Counted from the first letter of the stretch, positions 1-11,005 are shown. The stretch: 64,000 nucleotides of DNA from Symbioplanes lichenis (GCF_030709675.1 NZ_JAUZQD010000003.1:310001-374000), one strand, 5' to 3'. Numbers and translations: made by a program. Notes: generated by a model from the sequence alone, not told the origin.

Positions 1-2435
<2,435 letters not shown>

Positions 2436-2448
2436 GCGGGTTCCCCTT

Positions 2449-5052
2449 TCAGGAGCGGGCGCAGGCCACGGTGGGTGCGGTGGCCGGACCGGTGCCGGTG
2501 AGGCCGAACGTCGTGGTGGCGCCGGCGGCGAGCGAGCCGTTGTAGGCGGCGTTGCGAACGGTGACGGCCCCGCCGGACTGGGTGAGGACGCCGTTCCAGA
2601 CCTGGGTGACGGCCTGGCCCGAGGGCATGGTCCAGGTGGCGGTCCACGCGGTGCTCGCCGTGGCGCCGTTCTGCACGGTCACCTCGGCCTGGAATCCACC
2701 GGACCAGGAGTTGGTCACGTGGTAGGCCGCCGTGCATCCCGTCGTAGGCGGCTGGGATGCGCTCGGCGTGACCGACGGCGTCGCCGATGCGGAGGCCGAG
2801 CCGCTGGGCGTCGCGCCGCCGAGCCGGTCGCCGTAGAGGATGCCGCGGCCGTTGGTGCCGAGGTAGACCCGGCCGTACGTGTTCGGGTCGGCGGCGAGCG
2901 CGTCACCGGAGTTGCCGTACTGGTGCTGCGCGTCGTTGATGCGGACCCAGGTGGCGCCGGTGTCGTCGGAGCGGAACACGCCGTCCACGCCGTCGACCAC
3001 GCCGACCAGGTAGACGGCCGGATAGGTGGCACCGGGCGCCGCCTTGCCGAACGCCACGTTGATCGCCGACGTCACGGATCCGAGCTTGGTGAACGTGGAT
3101 CCGGAGTTCGTCGACCGGTGCAGGCCCGACTCGCCGGCCAGCCACACGTCGCCGGTCCTGCCCGGCACCGCTTTGACGTTGCGGGCGGCGAGGGCGGCCG
3201 TGGTGGCGAACGTGGCACCGCCGTCCTTGCTGACGTAGACACTGCTCCCGGCGTACGCGTAGAAGGTCTTGGGGTCGACCCTGTCCGACTCGACCTTGGC
3301 GCCGGCCGGCACGCCCGTGGAGGCGGTCCAGCTGCTGCCGCGTGTCGTCGAGTAGTGCACGCCCGCGCCGACCGGCGCCCACACGAAGGAGCCCGCGTCG
3401 GCGCCGACCGCGATCGTGCCGCCGCCCGTGACCCCGGCCGGTTCCTGCCCGGCGTACCAGTTCTTGCCGCCGTCGCTGGACACCCCGATGTGCGGGGCCG
3501 CGTCGGCGTTGCCCACCCGGGCGAACACCTGCGGGCTCAGCTCGGCGAAGTCGAGGCTTGTGTTGGATCCCAGGCTCGGGGTGTCGTGGAAGTTCGGCGG
3601 GACCGCGTCGAGGGCGGCGTGGTGGAAGCCGCCGATGTCGCCGAGCGCGCTGACCAGCGGGGCGCCGGTGGGCGGGGCGGCCAGGTCGAGCACGGCCGTC
3701 TCCTCGATGCCCTTGGCCATCGGCTTGATGGTGATCGTGCCGCCCGCGTCCCAGGTCGTGAGGTTGGTCGTGCCGTAGAGCGTGGCGCCGGTGCCGTAGA
3801 GCATCCGGTCGGAGTCGAACGGGTCGATCTCGAGGGACTCGTTCATCCAGCCGAGCTTCGGCGTGGACTCCGGCGGCTGCGGGTTGTTGTTGAAGTCCAG
3901 CCACGGATTCGCCGAGATGTCCATGGTGTACCGCTTGGACTGGCTCGGATACCCGTTCCAGTCCCAGATCCGGGTCCACGTGGCGCCGTAGTCGGTGCTG
4001 CGGAAGAAGATCGCGTCCGGCCACCAGGAGATCTGCGTGGCGACCATGATCGTGCCCGGGTGCTGCCGGTCGGCGGTCAGGCCCGAATATCCGTAGTACG
4101 CGTCGGAGGTCCCGGCCGGCGTCGGGCTGATGTCGGTCCAGGTGCCGGTGGTGGTGTCCAGCCGCTGCACCTGTCCGGCCCCGCCGTCGTACGGGCCGCC
4201 GGTGTCACTGGTCGCGATGAAGAGATATCTGCCCTGCACGACGCCCTTGTGCGCGAGATAACCGGTCGGCTGACCGGGGATCCGCTCCCACGTGGCCCCG
4301 CCGTCCGTACTGCGGTAGACGGGGTTCTGCTTGTCCGCCACGCCGACGAAGATCGTGCCCGCCTCGCCGAAGGTGACCCAGGTCAGCCCCTGGTTCTGGC
4401 TCTGGTAGCCGCTGGTGTCCGACGGGTCGGCGACATAGTTGCCGGCGTTGGGAAAGGCAGTCACCTTCGCCCACGTGGCGCCGGAGTCGGTGCTGCGCCA
4501 CAGCCCGTTGCCGCCCTCGGCCGCGAAATAGACGTTCCGGTTGTTCGCGGGGTCCACGGCCAGCCGCTCGCCCATGCCCCGGCCCGGCATGTTGCCGCCC
4601 ACCTTGAACGGCAGCGTCGTCGCCTGCCACGTGGCGCCGCGGTCCGACGAGCGCAAGATGGCGCCGTTGTTCGGGTCCCAGCTGTTCGTGTACATGCCGA
4701 CGGCCGCGTAGACCCGGTTGGCGTCGACGGGATCCGGGGCGATGCTGAGCACGCCGTTCCAGCCCCACTTGTCGCGGCCCACCCAGTCCAGCAATGGGGT
4801 CCAGCTCTGACTCGCCTGGCTCCACCGGTAGGCGCCGCCGATGTCGGTGCGGGCGTAGACCAGGTTCTTCTCGGCCCGGCTGAAGACGATGCCCGGCACG
4901 AAGCCGCCGCCGTCGATGCGGACGTTCTTCCAGCTGTACGTGTCGGCGGCGGCGGCCCGCGCGCCGGGCTGAGCGAGCAGGGGTACGGCCAGCGTGGCCG
5001 CGCCGGCCAGGGAAAACGCGGCTATGAGAACGGCTGTGCGTAGGGGGCGCAC
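2449..5052 (-). CDS. GH74 xyloglucanase with C-terminal CBM2
   Basis: Secreted beta-1,4-glucanase of family GH74, usually xyloglucan-specific. GTG start at 5052 with GGGAGG 7 bases upstream; signal peptide of about 35 residues ending ARAAAA. The catalytic part (about residues 36-740) is a double seven-bladed propeller: ARTDIGGAYRW at the start and repeated Asp-box-like S-T-D-x-G-A-T-W blades (SSDRGATW, STDSGATW, STDGGATW, SSDGGKNW, SKDGGATF). A Ser/Thr/Pro linker leads to CBM2 (CTAAYHVTNSWSGGF). First gene of the leftward operon; a perfect CebR-type operator lies 36 bases upstream, so cellobiose or a related sugar is the expected inducer. Confidence 0.94.
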   Translation of the reverse strand: MRPLRTAVLIAAFSLAGAATLAVPLLAQPGARAAAADTYSWKNVRIDGGGFVPGIVFSRAEKNLVYARTDIGGAYRWSQASQSWTPLLDWVGRDKWGWNGVLSIAPDPVDANRVYAAVGMYTNSWDPNNGAILRSSDRGATWQATTLPFKVGGNMPGRGMGERLAVDPANNRNVYFAAEGGNGLWRSTDSGATWAKVTAFPNAGNYVADPSDTSGYQSQNQGLTWVTFGEAGTIFVGVADKQNPVYRSTDGGATWERIPGQPTGYLAHKGVVQGRYLFIATSDTGGPYDGGAGQVQRLDTTTGTWTDISPTPAGTSDAYYGYSGLTADRQHPGTIMVATQISWWPDAIFFRSTDYGATWTRIWDWNGYPSQSKRYTMDISANPWLDFNNNPQPPESTPKLGWMNESLEIDPFDSDRMLYGTGATLYGTTNLTTWDAGGTITIKPMAKGIEETAVLDLAAPPTGAPLVSALGDIGGFHHAALDAVPPNFHDTPSLGSNTSLDFAELSPQVFARVGNADAAPHIGVSSDGGKNWYAGQEPAGVTGGGTIAVGADAGSFVWAPVGAGVHYSTTRGSSWTASTGVPAGAKVESDRVDPKTFYAYAGSSVYVSKDGGATFATTAALAARNVKAVPGRTGDVWLAGESGLHRSTNSGSTFTKLGSVTSAINVAFGKAAPGATYPAVYLVGVVDGVDGVFRSDDTGATWVRINDAQHQYGNSGDALAADPNTYGRVYLGTNGRGILYGDRLGGATPSGSASASATPSVTPSASQPPTTGCTAAYHVTNSWSGGFQAEVTVQNGATASTAWTATWTMPSGQAVTQVWNGVLTQSGGAVTVRNAAYNGSLAAGATTTFGLTGTGPATAPTVACARS

Positions 5053-5087
5053 GGAGGTTCCTCCCAGTACATAGACGTACGTCTTTG

Positions 5088-5101
5088 TGGGAGCGCTCCC
5101 A
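5088..5101. promoter_or_regulatory. CebR-type operator, perfect 14-bp palindrome
   Basis: TGGGAGCGCTCCCA, identical to the consensus bound by the LacI-family cellobiose repressor CebR in streptomycetes. It overlaps the end of the predicted -10 of the GH74 operon, where bound repressor would block initiation. No cebR gene lies in the window. Confidence 0.88.
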
Positions 5102-5131
5102 TACCATTCCGCCGCGTTACGTGGATGTCAA
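5101..5131 (-). promoter_or_regulatory. Predicted promoter of the GH74-AA10-GH6 operon
   Basis: On the minus strand TTGACA (5131-5126) and TGGTAT (5106-5101) are separated by 19 bases, slightly longer than ideal. The CebR palindrome abuts the -10. Predicted by eye only. Confidence 0.5.
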
Positions 5132-5178
5132 GTTCCCGAAACAAACTGGCACCGGCCGGGTGGATTCCGGCCGACCTG

Positions 5179-5207
5179 TTGACTTCTCGCGGGCGCCGAC
5201 ATACAAA
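5179..5207 (+). promoter_or_regulatory. Predicted promoter of the GH5 gene
   Basis: TTGACT (5179-5184), 17-base spacer, TACAAA (5202-5207). The imperfect CebR-like site at 5227-5240 lies about 20 bases downstream, in the expected 5' untranslated region. Confidence 0.5.
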
Positions 5208-5226
5208 GACCGGCGTCAATCCATCG

Positions 5227-5240
5227 TGGGAGCGCATCCA
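5227..5240. promoter_or_regulatory. Imperfect CebR-type operator before GH5
   Basis: TGGGAGCGCATCCA differs from the TGGGAGCGCTCCCA palindrome at two positions in the right half. It sits between the predicted GH5 promoter and its ribosome site, so it probably acts as a weaker roadblock operator. Confidence 0.65.
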
Positions 5241-5260
5241 CAGCGATGGAGGGCCTTCAA

Positions 5261-6577
5261 GTGAAGAAGTTTCTGGCCGCCCTGGCGGTCCTGGTCACGG
5301 CGCTCGCCGTCGGGCTCGCCGCCCGGCCGGCCTTCGCCGCGTCCGGGTTCACCGTGAGCGGCACCCGCATCCTCGACGCCACCGGCACCGAGTTCGTCAT
5401 GCGTGGCGTCAACCATCCGCACGCCTGGTACACCAGCCGCACCCCGCAGGCGCTCGCCGACATCAAGGCGCGCGGCGCGAACACCGTACGCGTGGTCCTG
5501 GGCAGCGGGCAGCGCTGGGGGCCGACCACCGCCGCCGAGATCACCACGCTCATCGGCCAGTGCAAGGCCAACCGGCTGATCTGCGTGCTCGAGGCGCACG
5601 ACACGACCGGCTACGGCGAGCAGGCCGGCGCCGCGACGCTCGATCAGGCCGTCGACTACTGGATCAGCGTCAAGTCCGCGCTGGCCGGCCAGGAGGCCTA
5701 CGTCATCCTCAACATCGGCAACGAGCCGTACGGCAACACGAACGCCACCGCGTGGACGGCCGCGACGACCAGCGCGATCACCCGGCTGCGCGCGGCCGGC
5801 TTCGAGCACTCGATCATGGTCGACGCGCCCAACTGGGGCCAGGACTGGCAGTTCGTCATGCGCGACAACGCGGCCGCCGTCTTCGCCGCCGACCCGCGCC
5901 GCAACACCATCTTCTCGATCCACATGTACGGGGTCTTCGACACCGCCGCGGAGGTGACCGACTATCTCGGGCGCTTCCGCTCGGCCGGCCTGCCGCTGGT
6001 GATCGGCGAGTTCGGCAACCTGCACTCCGACGGCGACCCGGACGAGAACGCCATCATGGCCACCGCCCAGCAGCTCGGGGTCGGATATCTCGGCTGGTCG
6101 TGGAGCGGCAACGGCGGCGGCGTCGAATACCTCGACCTGGTGACCAACTTCGACGGCACCGCCCTGACCTCATGGGGCCAGCGTCTGTTCACCGGGGCCA
6201 ACGGCATCGCCTCGACGTCGCGCGAAGCCGCCGTCTTCGGCGGCAGCCCGTCGTCGCCGACGCCGTCGAACCCGCCGCCCGCCTCCTCGTGCGCGGCTGC
6301 CTTGTCCGTCAACTCCTGGGGCGGCGGCTTTGTCGCCACGGTCAAGGTGACGGCCGGCGCGACGGCTCTGACCGGCTGGCGGGCGTCGGTGACGCTGCCG
6401 TCCGGGACCGCGGTCACCAACACGTGGGGCGCCACGGCCGGCTCGTCCTCCGGAACAGTGCAGTTCACGAACGTCGCGTACAACGGCCGGCTGGCCGCGG
6501 GCGCGAGCACGGAGTTCGGCTTCCAGGGCACCGGCTCGGCGCCGTCCGCGGCGCCGTCCTGCGCCGGGATTTCCTGA
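5261..6577 (+). CDS. GH5 beta-mannanase (GH5_8-like) with C-terminal CBM2
   Basis: Secreted endo-beta-1,4-mannanase candidate. I chose GTG 5261 because GGAGGG (5248-5253) lies 7 bases upstream and the protein then starts with a clean signal peptide (VKKFLAALAV ... RPAFAA); the ATG at 5246 would put the ribosome site inside the gene. GH5 domain about residues 28-325: RGVNHPHAWY, NTVRVVLGSG, ILNIGNEPYGN (acid/base Glu), FSIHMYGVF and VIGEFGN (nucleophile Glu). HPHAWY and NIGNEPYGN resemble actinobacterial mannanases more than cellulases. A short Pro/Ser linker and CBM2 (about residues 345-438) follow. Divergent from the GH74 operon. Confidence 0.9.
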   Translation: MKKFLAALAVLVTALAVGLAARPAFAASGFTVSGTRILDATGTEFVMRGVNHPHAWYTSRTPQALADIKARGANTVRVVLGSGQRWGPTTAAEITTLIGQCKANRLICVLEAHDTTGYGEQAGAATLDQAVDYWISVKSALAGQEAYVILNIGNEPYGNTNATAWTAATTSAITRLRAAGFEHSIMVDAPNWGQDWQFVMRDNAAAVFAADPRRNTIFSIHMYGVFDTAAEVTDYLGRFRSAGLPLVIGEFGNLHSDGDPDENAIMATAQQLGVGYLGWSWSGNGGGVEYLDLVTNFDGTALTSWGQRLFTGANGIASTSREAAVFGGSPSSPTPSNPPPASSCAAALSVNSWGGGFVATVKVTAGATALTGWRASVTLPSGTAVTNTWGATAGSSSGTVQFTNVAYNGRLAAGASTEFGFQGTGSAPSAAPSCAGIS

Positions 6578-6608
6578 AAGTTTCGGATTCGTTAACGGCC
6601 TATTGCGC

Positions 6609-6622
6609 TGGGAGCGCTCCCA
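6609..6622. promoter_or_regulatory. CebR-type operator, perfect, before the GH6 exoglucanase
   Basis: TGGGAGCGCTCCCA, second perfect copy in the window, 78 bases upstream of the GH6 start at 6701. Places this gene under the same predicted repressor as the GH74 operon. Confidence 0.88.
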
Positions 6623-6700
6623 TGTCAGGCTGTGATGCACCAGACACCGATGAGTGTCGATCCCCTGTTTTGCTCTCCGTCCTCTGAGGAGCAATCTGCG

Positions 6701-8467
6701 ATGAGTCTCCGACTTCCCCCCTCGGCCAGACGGCTCGTGACCGTCGCCGGCGCCGCCGCGCTGGTGACCGGTCTCGGCGTCGTGGCCGCCACCCAGGCCA
6801 GTGCCGCCGCGGGCTGCCGCGTCAGCTACTCCGCCAACTCGTGGAGCACCGGCTTCACGGGCAACGTCAGCGTCACCAACCTGGGCGACCCGATCTCCGG
6901 CGGCTGGCGCCTCGAGTGGGACTTCGCCGGCAACCAGCGCGTCACCCAGGGCTGGAGCGCCACGGTCACCCAGAGCGGGACGCACGTCACCGCCACGGGC
7001 CCGTCGTGGGCGTCCTCGCTGGCCACCGGCGCGTCGGCCACGTTCGGCTTCAACGCCGACTACTCCGGCACCAACGCCGCCCCGGCGTCCTTCTCGCTCA
7101 ACGGCACGGTCTGCACCGGCAGCGCCGGCCCCGGCAACCCGTCGCCGTCGAACCCGACGCCGTCCAACCCGGGCCCGTCCAACCCGACCACGCCGCCGCC
7201 CGGAACGAACGCCAAGGTCGACAACCCGTACGCGGGAGTCCAGGGTTACCGCAACCCGGAGTGGCAGGCCAAGGCCAACGCCGAGCCCGGCGGCAGCCGC
7301 GTCTCCAACAACCCGACCGCGGTGTGGCTCGACCGCATCGCCGCCATCGAGGGCACCGAGGACAGCAGCTCCAACGGCTCGATGGGCGTGCGGGACCACC
7401 TCGACCGGGCGCTGGCCCAGGGCGCGGGCTACATCCAGTTCGTCATCTACAACCTGCCGGGCCGCGACTGCGCCGCCCTGGCGTCCAACGGCGAGCTGGG
7501 CCCGAACGACCTGCCCCGCTACAAGAGCGAGTACATCGACCCGATCGCCGCGATCCAGGCCGACCCCAAGTACGCGAGCCTGCGCATCATCAACATCGTC
7601 GAGATCGACTCGCTGCCCAACCTGGTCACCAACACCTCGGGTCAGGCCGGCGGCACCGCGCAGTGCGACACGATGAAGGCCAACGGCGGCTACGTGCAGG
7701 GCGTCGGGTACGCGCTTAACAAGCTGGGCGCCCTCGGTAACACCTACAACTACGTCGACGCCGCGCACCACGGCTGGATCGGCTGGGACAGCAACTTCCT
7801 GCCCACCGCGAACATCCTGCTGCAGGCCGCCCAGGCGTCGGGCAGCGTCAACAACGTGCACGGCTTCATCGTCAACACCGCGAACTACTCGGCGCTGCGG
7901 GAGCCGTACGTGCAGCCGACCACCACGGTCAACGGCGTCTCCGTGCGCCAGTCCAAGTGGGTCGACTGGAACCAGTACACCGACGAGCTCACGTTCGCCC
8001 AGGCGTTCCGGAACCAGCTCGTCTCGGTCGGCTTCAACTCCGGCATCGGCATGCTGATCGACACCTCGCGCAACGGCTGGGGCGGCTCGGCCCGGCCCAC
8101 CGGCCCGAGCACCGCGACCGACGTCGACACCTTCGTCAACCAGTCGCGCATCGACCGCCGGATCCACGCCGGCAACTGGTGCAACCAGAGCGGCGCCGGC
8201 CTCGGCGAGCGGCCGCAGGCCAACCCGGCCTCGGGCATCGACGCCTACGTCTGGGTCAAGCCCCCGGGCGAGTCGGACGGCTCCAGCACGCTGATCCCGA
8301 ACGACGAGGGCAAGGGCTTCGACCGGATGTGCGACCCGACCTACACCGGCAACGCCCGCAACGGCAACAACCCGAGCGGTGCCCTGCCGAACGCGCCGAT
8401 CTCGGGCGCCTGGTTCTCCGCTCAGTTCCAGCAGCTGATGGCGAACGCGTACCCGCCGCTCAGCTGA
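6701..8467 (+). CDS. GH6 exo-cellobiohydrolase with N-terminal CBM2
   Basis: Secreted cellobiohydrolase, 588 residues. ATG 6701 follows GAGGAG with a 9-base gap; an upstream extension in the same frame lacks a ribosome site. Signal peptide to about residue 35 (TQASAAAG), CBM2 at about 36-140 (CRVSYSANSWSTGF), an NPSPSN/NPTPSN linker, then the GH6 domain at about 165-588. GH6 motifs: YNLPGRDCAAL, NIVEIDSLPNLV, DAAHHGWIGWDSN, HGFIVNTANYS, IDTSRNGWGG, DAYVWVKPPGESDG. The N-terminal CBM2, longer catalytic domain and extra loops match the actinobacterial Cel6B-type exoglucanases that attack from the non-reducing end. Single-gene unit with its own CebR box and two strong terminator hairpins. Confidence 0.94.
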   Translation: MSLRLPPSARRLVTVAGAAALVTGLGVVAATQASAAAGCRVSYSANSWSTGFTGNVSVTNLGDPISGGWRLEWDFAGNQRVTQGWSATVTQSGTHVTATGPSWASSLATGASATFGFNADYSGTNAAPASFSLNGTVCTGSAGPGNPSPSNPTPSNPGPSNPTTPPPGTNAKVDNPYAGVQGYRNPEWQAKANAEPGGSRVSNNPTAVWLDRIAAIEGTEDSSSNGSMGVRDHLDRALAQGAGYIQFVIYNLPGRDCAALASNGELGPNDLPRYKSEYIDPIAAIQADPKYASLRIINIVEIDSLPNLVTNTSGQAGGTAQCDTMKANGGYVQGVGYALNKLGALGNTYNYVDAAHHGWIGWDSNFLPTANILLQAAQASGSVNNVHGFIVNTANYSALREPYVQPTTTVNGVSVRQSKWVDWNQYTDELTFAQAFRNQLVSVGFNSGIGMLIDTSRNGWGGSARPTGPSTATDVDTFVNQSRIDRRIHAGNWCNQSGAGLGERPQANPASGIDAYVWVKPPGESDGSSTLIPNDEGKGFDRMCDPTYTGNARNGNNPSGALPNAPISGAWFSAQFQQLMANAYPPLS

Positions 8468-8478
8468 TCTCCCGCCGC

Positions 8479-8504
8479 CTCCCGGGACCGACCGGCCCCG
8501 GGAG
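8479..8504 (+). terminator. First hairpin after the GH6 gene
   Basis: Perfect 8-bp inverted repeat CTCCCGGG/CCCGGGAG with a 10-base loop, 12 bases after the stop. No U-tract, as is common in actinobacteria. Confidence 0.6.
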
Positions 8505-8533
8505 CGCGGCCCCGGCTTGACCCGCACCCGAGT

Positions 8534-8579
8534 CGAGGGCCCGCGGACCGCTCCCTTCCCGGCGGTTCGCGGGCCCTCG
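8534..8579. terminator. Strong bidirectional terminator hairpin
   Basis: Arms 8534-8551 and 8562-8579 pair over 18 bp with a single mismatch around a 10-base loop. It lies between the convergent GH6 and marR genes and can serve both. Confidence 0.8.
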
Positions 8580-8594
8580 GTGTGCTGCCCGGGC

Positions 8595-9032
8595 CTACGC
8601 GCGCAGGGACTGGATCATGCTGCGCAGGATGCGGACCGCCTCGGACTGGTCGTCCCCGCTCAGGCCCGCGAGCATCCTGACCTCCACCGACCGGACCGCC
8701 GCGCTCGCCTTCTCCAGGCTGCGCCGCCCGCGCGGGGTGAGCCGGGTGGGCAGCGCCTTGCCGGCGGGCGGCGCCGCGGGCCGGGTCACGTACCCGTCGC
8801 GTTCCAGGGCCTGGAGCAGGACGTTCATCGACTGCCGGGTGACGAACGCGCCCCGGGCGAGCTCGGAGTTCGAGAGACCGGGCCGTTGCGCCAGCAGCTC
8901 GAGGCAGGAGTAGTGCGTCACGGTCATCCCGAGCGGCCGCAGCACCTCCTCCATCGCCGCGCGCAGGGCGCTCGACGCCTCCTTCAGCAGGTAGCCCAGT
9001 GATCGCTCCAGGTCGACGCCGTCTTGACTCAT
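8595..9032 (-). CDS. MarR-family transcriptional regulator
   Basis: 145-residue winged-helix regulator starting at ATG 9032 (MSQDGVDLERSLGYLL). The recognition-helix region NSELARGAFVTRQSMNVLL and the wing DGYVTRPAAPPAGKALPTRLT match the MarR fold; LTPRGRRSLEKA follows. It is divergent from the VOC gene, and two identical spaced palindromes (TGTCAG-N4-CTGACA) fill the intergenic region. One overlaps its own start codon, so autorepression plus control of the VOC/EVE pair is likely. The ligand is unknown. Confidence 0.88.
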   Translation of the reverse strand: MSQDGVDLERSLGYLLKEASSALRAAMEEVLRPLGMTVTHYSCLELLAQRPGLSNSELARGAFVTRQSMNVLLQALERDGYVTRPAAPPAGKALPTRLTPRGRRSLEKASAAVRSVEVRMLAGLSGDDQSEAVRILRSMIQSLRA

Positions 9033-9047
9033 GTCAGCATCCTGACA
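9032..9047. promoter_or_regulatory. MarR operator 1 (TGTCAG-N4-CTGACA)
   Basis: Six-base half sites in perfect inverted orientation with spacer CATC. Its first base is the A of the marR start codon (complement strand), so binding would block marR expression directly. Confidence 0.65.
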
Positions 9048-9059
9048 TACGGTGGTGCG

Positions 9060-9075
9060 TGTCAGGCAACTGACA
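9060..9075. promoter_or_regulatory. MarR operator 2 (TGTCAG-N4-CTGACA)
   Basis: Same half sites with spacer GCAA; the symmetry extends one base further each side (GTGTCAG/CTGACAC). Its centre lies 28 bp from that of operator 1 and it sits 27 bases before the VOC start. Confidence 0.65.
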
Positions 9076-9102
9076 CGCCATTCACCGCGAAGGAGCTCGA
9101 CC

Positions 9103-9471
9103 ATGCCCGTCACCGGACCCGACTTCGTCTCCCTGCAGGCGCGCGACCTCGACGCGTCGCAGGCCTTCTACGAGCGCTATCTCGGCCTGATCCGCTCGCC
9201 GGCCGGCCCGCCGCACGCCGTCGTCTTCGAGACCGAGCCGATCGCCTTCGCGCTGCGCGACGTCGTCCCCGGCACCGATCTCGGCGCGGTCGCCCAGCCC
9301 GGCATCGGCGCCGCGATCTGGCTGCACGCCACCGACGTCCAGGCCATCCACGACGCCCTCGCCGCCGACGGCCACACCATCGTCGCCGCGCCGATCGACG
9401 GCCCCTTCGGCCGCACGTTCACCTTCGCCGACCCCGACGGCTACCGCATCACCCTCCACGACCGTGCCTGA
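9103..9471 (+). CDS. VOC/glyoxalase-fold protein
   Basis: 122-residue vicinal-oxygen-chelate protein. ATG 9103 has GAAGGAG 7 bases upstream. DLDASQAFYERYLGL at the start and FADPDGYRITLHDRA at the end are the paired beta-alpha-beta hallmarks. Family members are glyoxalases, ring-cleavage dioxygenases or drug-binding proteins; the specific role cannot be read here. Control by a divergent MarR is common for stress or detoxification genes. Overlaps the next gene by 8 bases. Confidence 0.85.
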   Translation: MPVTGPDFVSLQARDLDASQAFYERYLGLIRSPAGPPHAVVFETEPIAFALRDVVPGTDLGAVAQPGIGAAIWLHATDVQAIHDALAADGHTIVAAPIDGPFGRTFTFADPDGYRITLHDRA

Positions 9472-9883
9472 GTTCTGGATCAACACCGTCACCCTCGATC
9501 ACGTCGAAGCGGCCGTCCGGGGCGGCTTCACCCAGGCGGACCACGGCGCGGGCACCCGCCTCCGCCGGCCCCGCCCGGGCGACGGGATGGTCTTCTACTC
9601 GCCGCGCACGACCCTGTCCGGCGGGCGCCCCGTGCGGCAATTCACCGCGTGGGCCACCGTCACCGGCGACCACCCCTATCGGGTACGCGTCAGCGACGAC
9701 TTCCAGCCGTGGCGGCTCGCGGTCGACTTCCACGCCTGCGCGCGCGTGGAGGCGAAGCCGCTCGTGGAGCAGTTGTCCTTCGTCACCGACCCCGCGCACT
9801 GGGGCCTGCCGTTCCGCCGGGGCTTGTTCCGCATCCCGGAGCGCGACTTCGCGACGATCACCGCGCGCATGGCCGTGCCCTGA
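9464..9883 (+). CDS. EVE-domain protein (UPF0310)
   Basis: 139 residues beginning at GTG 9464, inside the end of the VOC gene, so translation is probably coupled. EFWINTVTLDHVEAAVRGGF, GGFTQADHG and GDGMVFYSPRT are typical of the EVE/UPF0310 family; GLPFRRGLFRIPERDF closes the domain. EVE domains are PUA-like and are known or suspected to bind modified bases or nucleic acid. No modification or restriction gene is adjacent, so its role next to the VOC protein is open. Confidence 0.87.
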   Translation: MPEFWINTVTLDHVEAAVRGGFTQADHGAGTRLRRPRPGDGMVFYSPRTTLSGGRPVRQFTAWATVTGDHPYRVRVSDDFQPWRLAVDFHACARVEAKPLVEQLSFVTDPAHWGLPFRRGLFRIPERDFATITARMAVP

Positions 9884-9979
9884 CCGGTGTGCCTGTGGTC
9901 TCTTTCCCGGACTTCGCGCAGGTCGGCGGCTTAGGCTTCCCGGACGGTTAGCTGAGGCCGGACGGGGAAGGCGGCGCGG

Positions 9980-10978
9980 ATGCGCATAGCGGTGCTTGAT
10001 GTGGGGTCCACGACGGTGAACCTGGTGGTCGCCGACGCGGAGTCGGGCGTGCCGGTGCCGGTGCACACGTGGAAGGCGCGCACCCGCGTCGCCGAGCAGG
10101 TCGGGCCGGACGGCTCCGTGGCGGCGCGCGGGCGACGGCGCATGATCGCGGCGGTGCAGGAGGCCACGCGCGAGATCACCGGCGCGCGGGTGGACTCCCT
10201 TTTCGCGTACGCGACCGCGGTGGTGCGCGACTCACCCGACCGCGACGAGGTGCTGACCCAGATCGAGCAGGCCACCGGCGTACGCCTGGGTCTGCTGTCC
10301 GGTGTGGAAGAGGCGCAGCTGACCTTTCTCGCCGCCCGCCGCTGGCTGGGCTGGCGGGCCGGTCCCATGCTGCTGGCCGACATCGGGGGCGGCTCGATCG
10401 AGCTGGCGTTCGGCCGCGACCGCCTGCCCGAGTCCGCGCTGTCCCTGCCGCTGGGCGCCGGCCGGCTCACCCGCGAGTTCCTCAGCGACGGGGATCCGCC
10501 CTCGCCCGAGGCCGTCGCCCGCCTGCAACGGCACGTCCGCAGCCGCATCAAGCGCATCGCCGCCCGGACGTCCTGGGAAGCGCCGGCGACCGCGGTGGCC
10601 GCGTCCAAGACCTTCCAGCAGCTCGCCCGGCTCACCGGCGCGGCACCCCAGCGGCGCGGCCCGTTCGTCACCCGCGAGCTGCGCCGCCGCGCCCTGCGCC
10701 CATGGATCGAACGCCTCGGCGCGCTGCCCGCCGAGCGCCGCGCCGAGCTGCAGGGCGTGTCCTCGCACCGGGCCCGGCAGATCCTCGCCGGCTCGGTGGT
10801 GGCGTACGAGGTGATGCGCGGCCTGCGGATCGACTCTCTGCGCATCTGCCCGTGGGGGTTGCGCGAGGGGATCCTGCTGCGCGAGCTCGAGGTACGCCGC
10901 CCCGAGCTCGAGTCGGCCGGTTGGGTCGATTGGCCGGGACGCGAGGGCGGTCACGGCCGTACGCTGTCGGTGGTGTGA
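9980..10978 (+). CDS. Ppx/GppA-family phosphatase
   Basis: 332-residue protein of the ASKHA-fold exopolyphosphatase/guanosine pentaphosphatase family. VLDVGSTTVNLVV is the phosphate-1 loop, FAYATAVVRDS and SGVEEAQLTFLAAR are family motifs, and LLADIGGGSIELAFG is the phosphate-2 loop. The start ATG 9980 has GGAAGG 8 bases upstream. Expected to hydrolyse polyphosphate or pppGpp in the cytoplasm. Length matches the short actinobacterial form, which lacks the C-terminal HD domain. Confidence 0.9.
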   Translation: MRIAVLDVGSTTVNLVVADAESGVPVPVHTWKARTRVAEQVGPDGSVAARGRRRMIAAVQEATREITGARVDSLFAYATAVVRDSPDRDEVLTQIEQATGVRLGLLSGVEEAQLTFLAARRWLGWRAGPMLLADIGGGSIELAFGRDRLPESALSLPLGAGRLTREFLSDGDPPSPEAVARLQRHVRSRIKRIAARTSWEAPATAVAASKTFQQLARLTGAAPQRRGPFVTRELRRRALRPWIERLGALPAERRAELQGVSSHRARQILAGSVVAYEVMRGLRIDSLRICPWGLREGILLRELEVRRPELESAGWVDWPGREGGHGRTLSVV

Positions 10979-11005
10979 GCTTCCGAGCGGCGATCGGGGG
11001 ACGGC

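Noticed and set aside
5246..5260. ATG 5246 as start of the GH5 gene
   Set aside because: It would include the GGAGGG ribosome site and add residues before a well-formed signal peptide beginning at GTG 5261.
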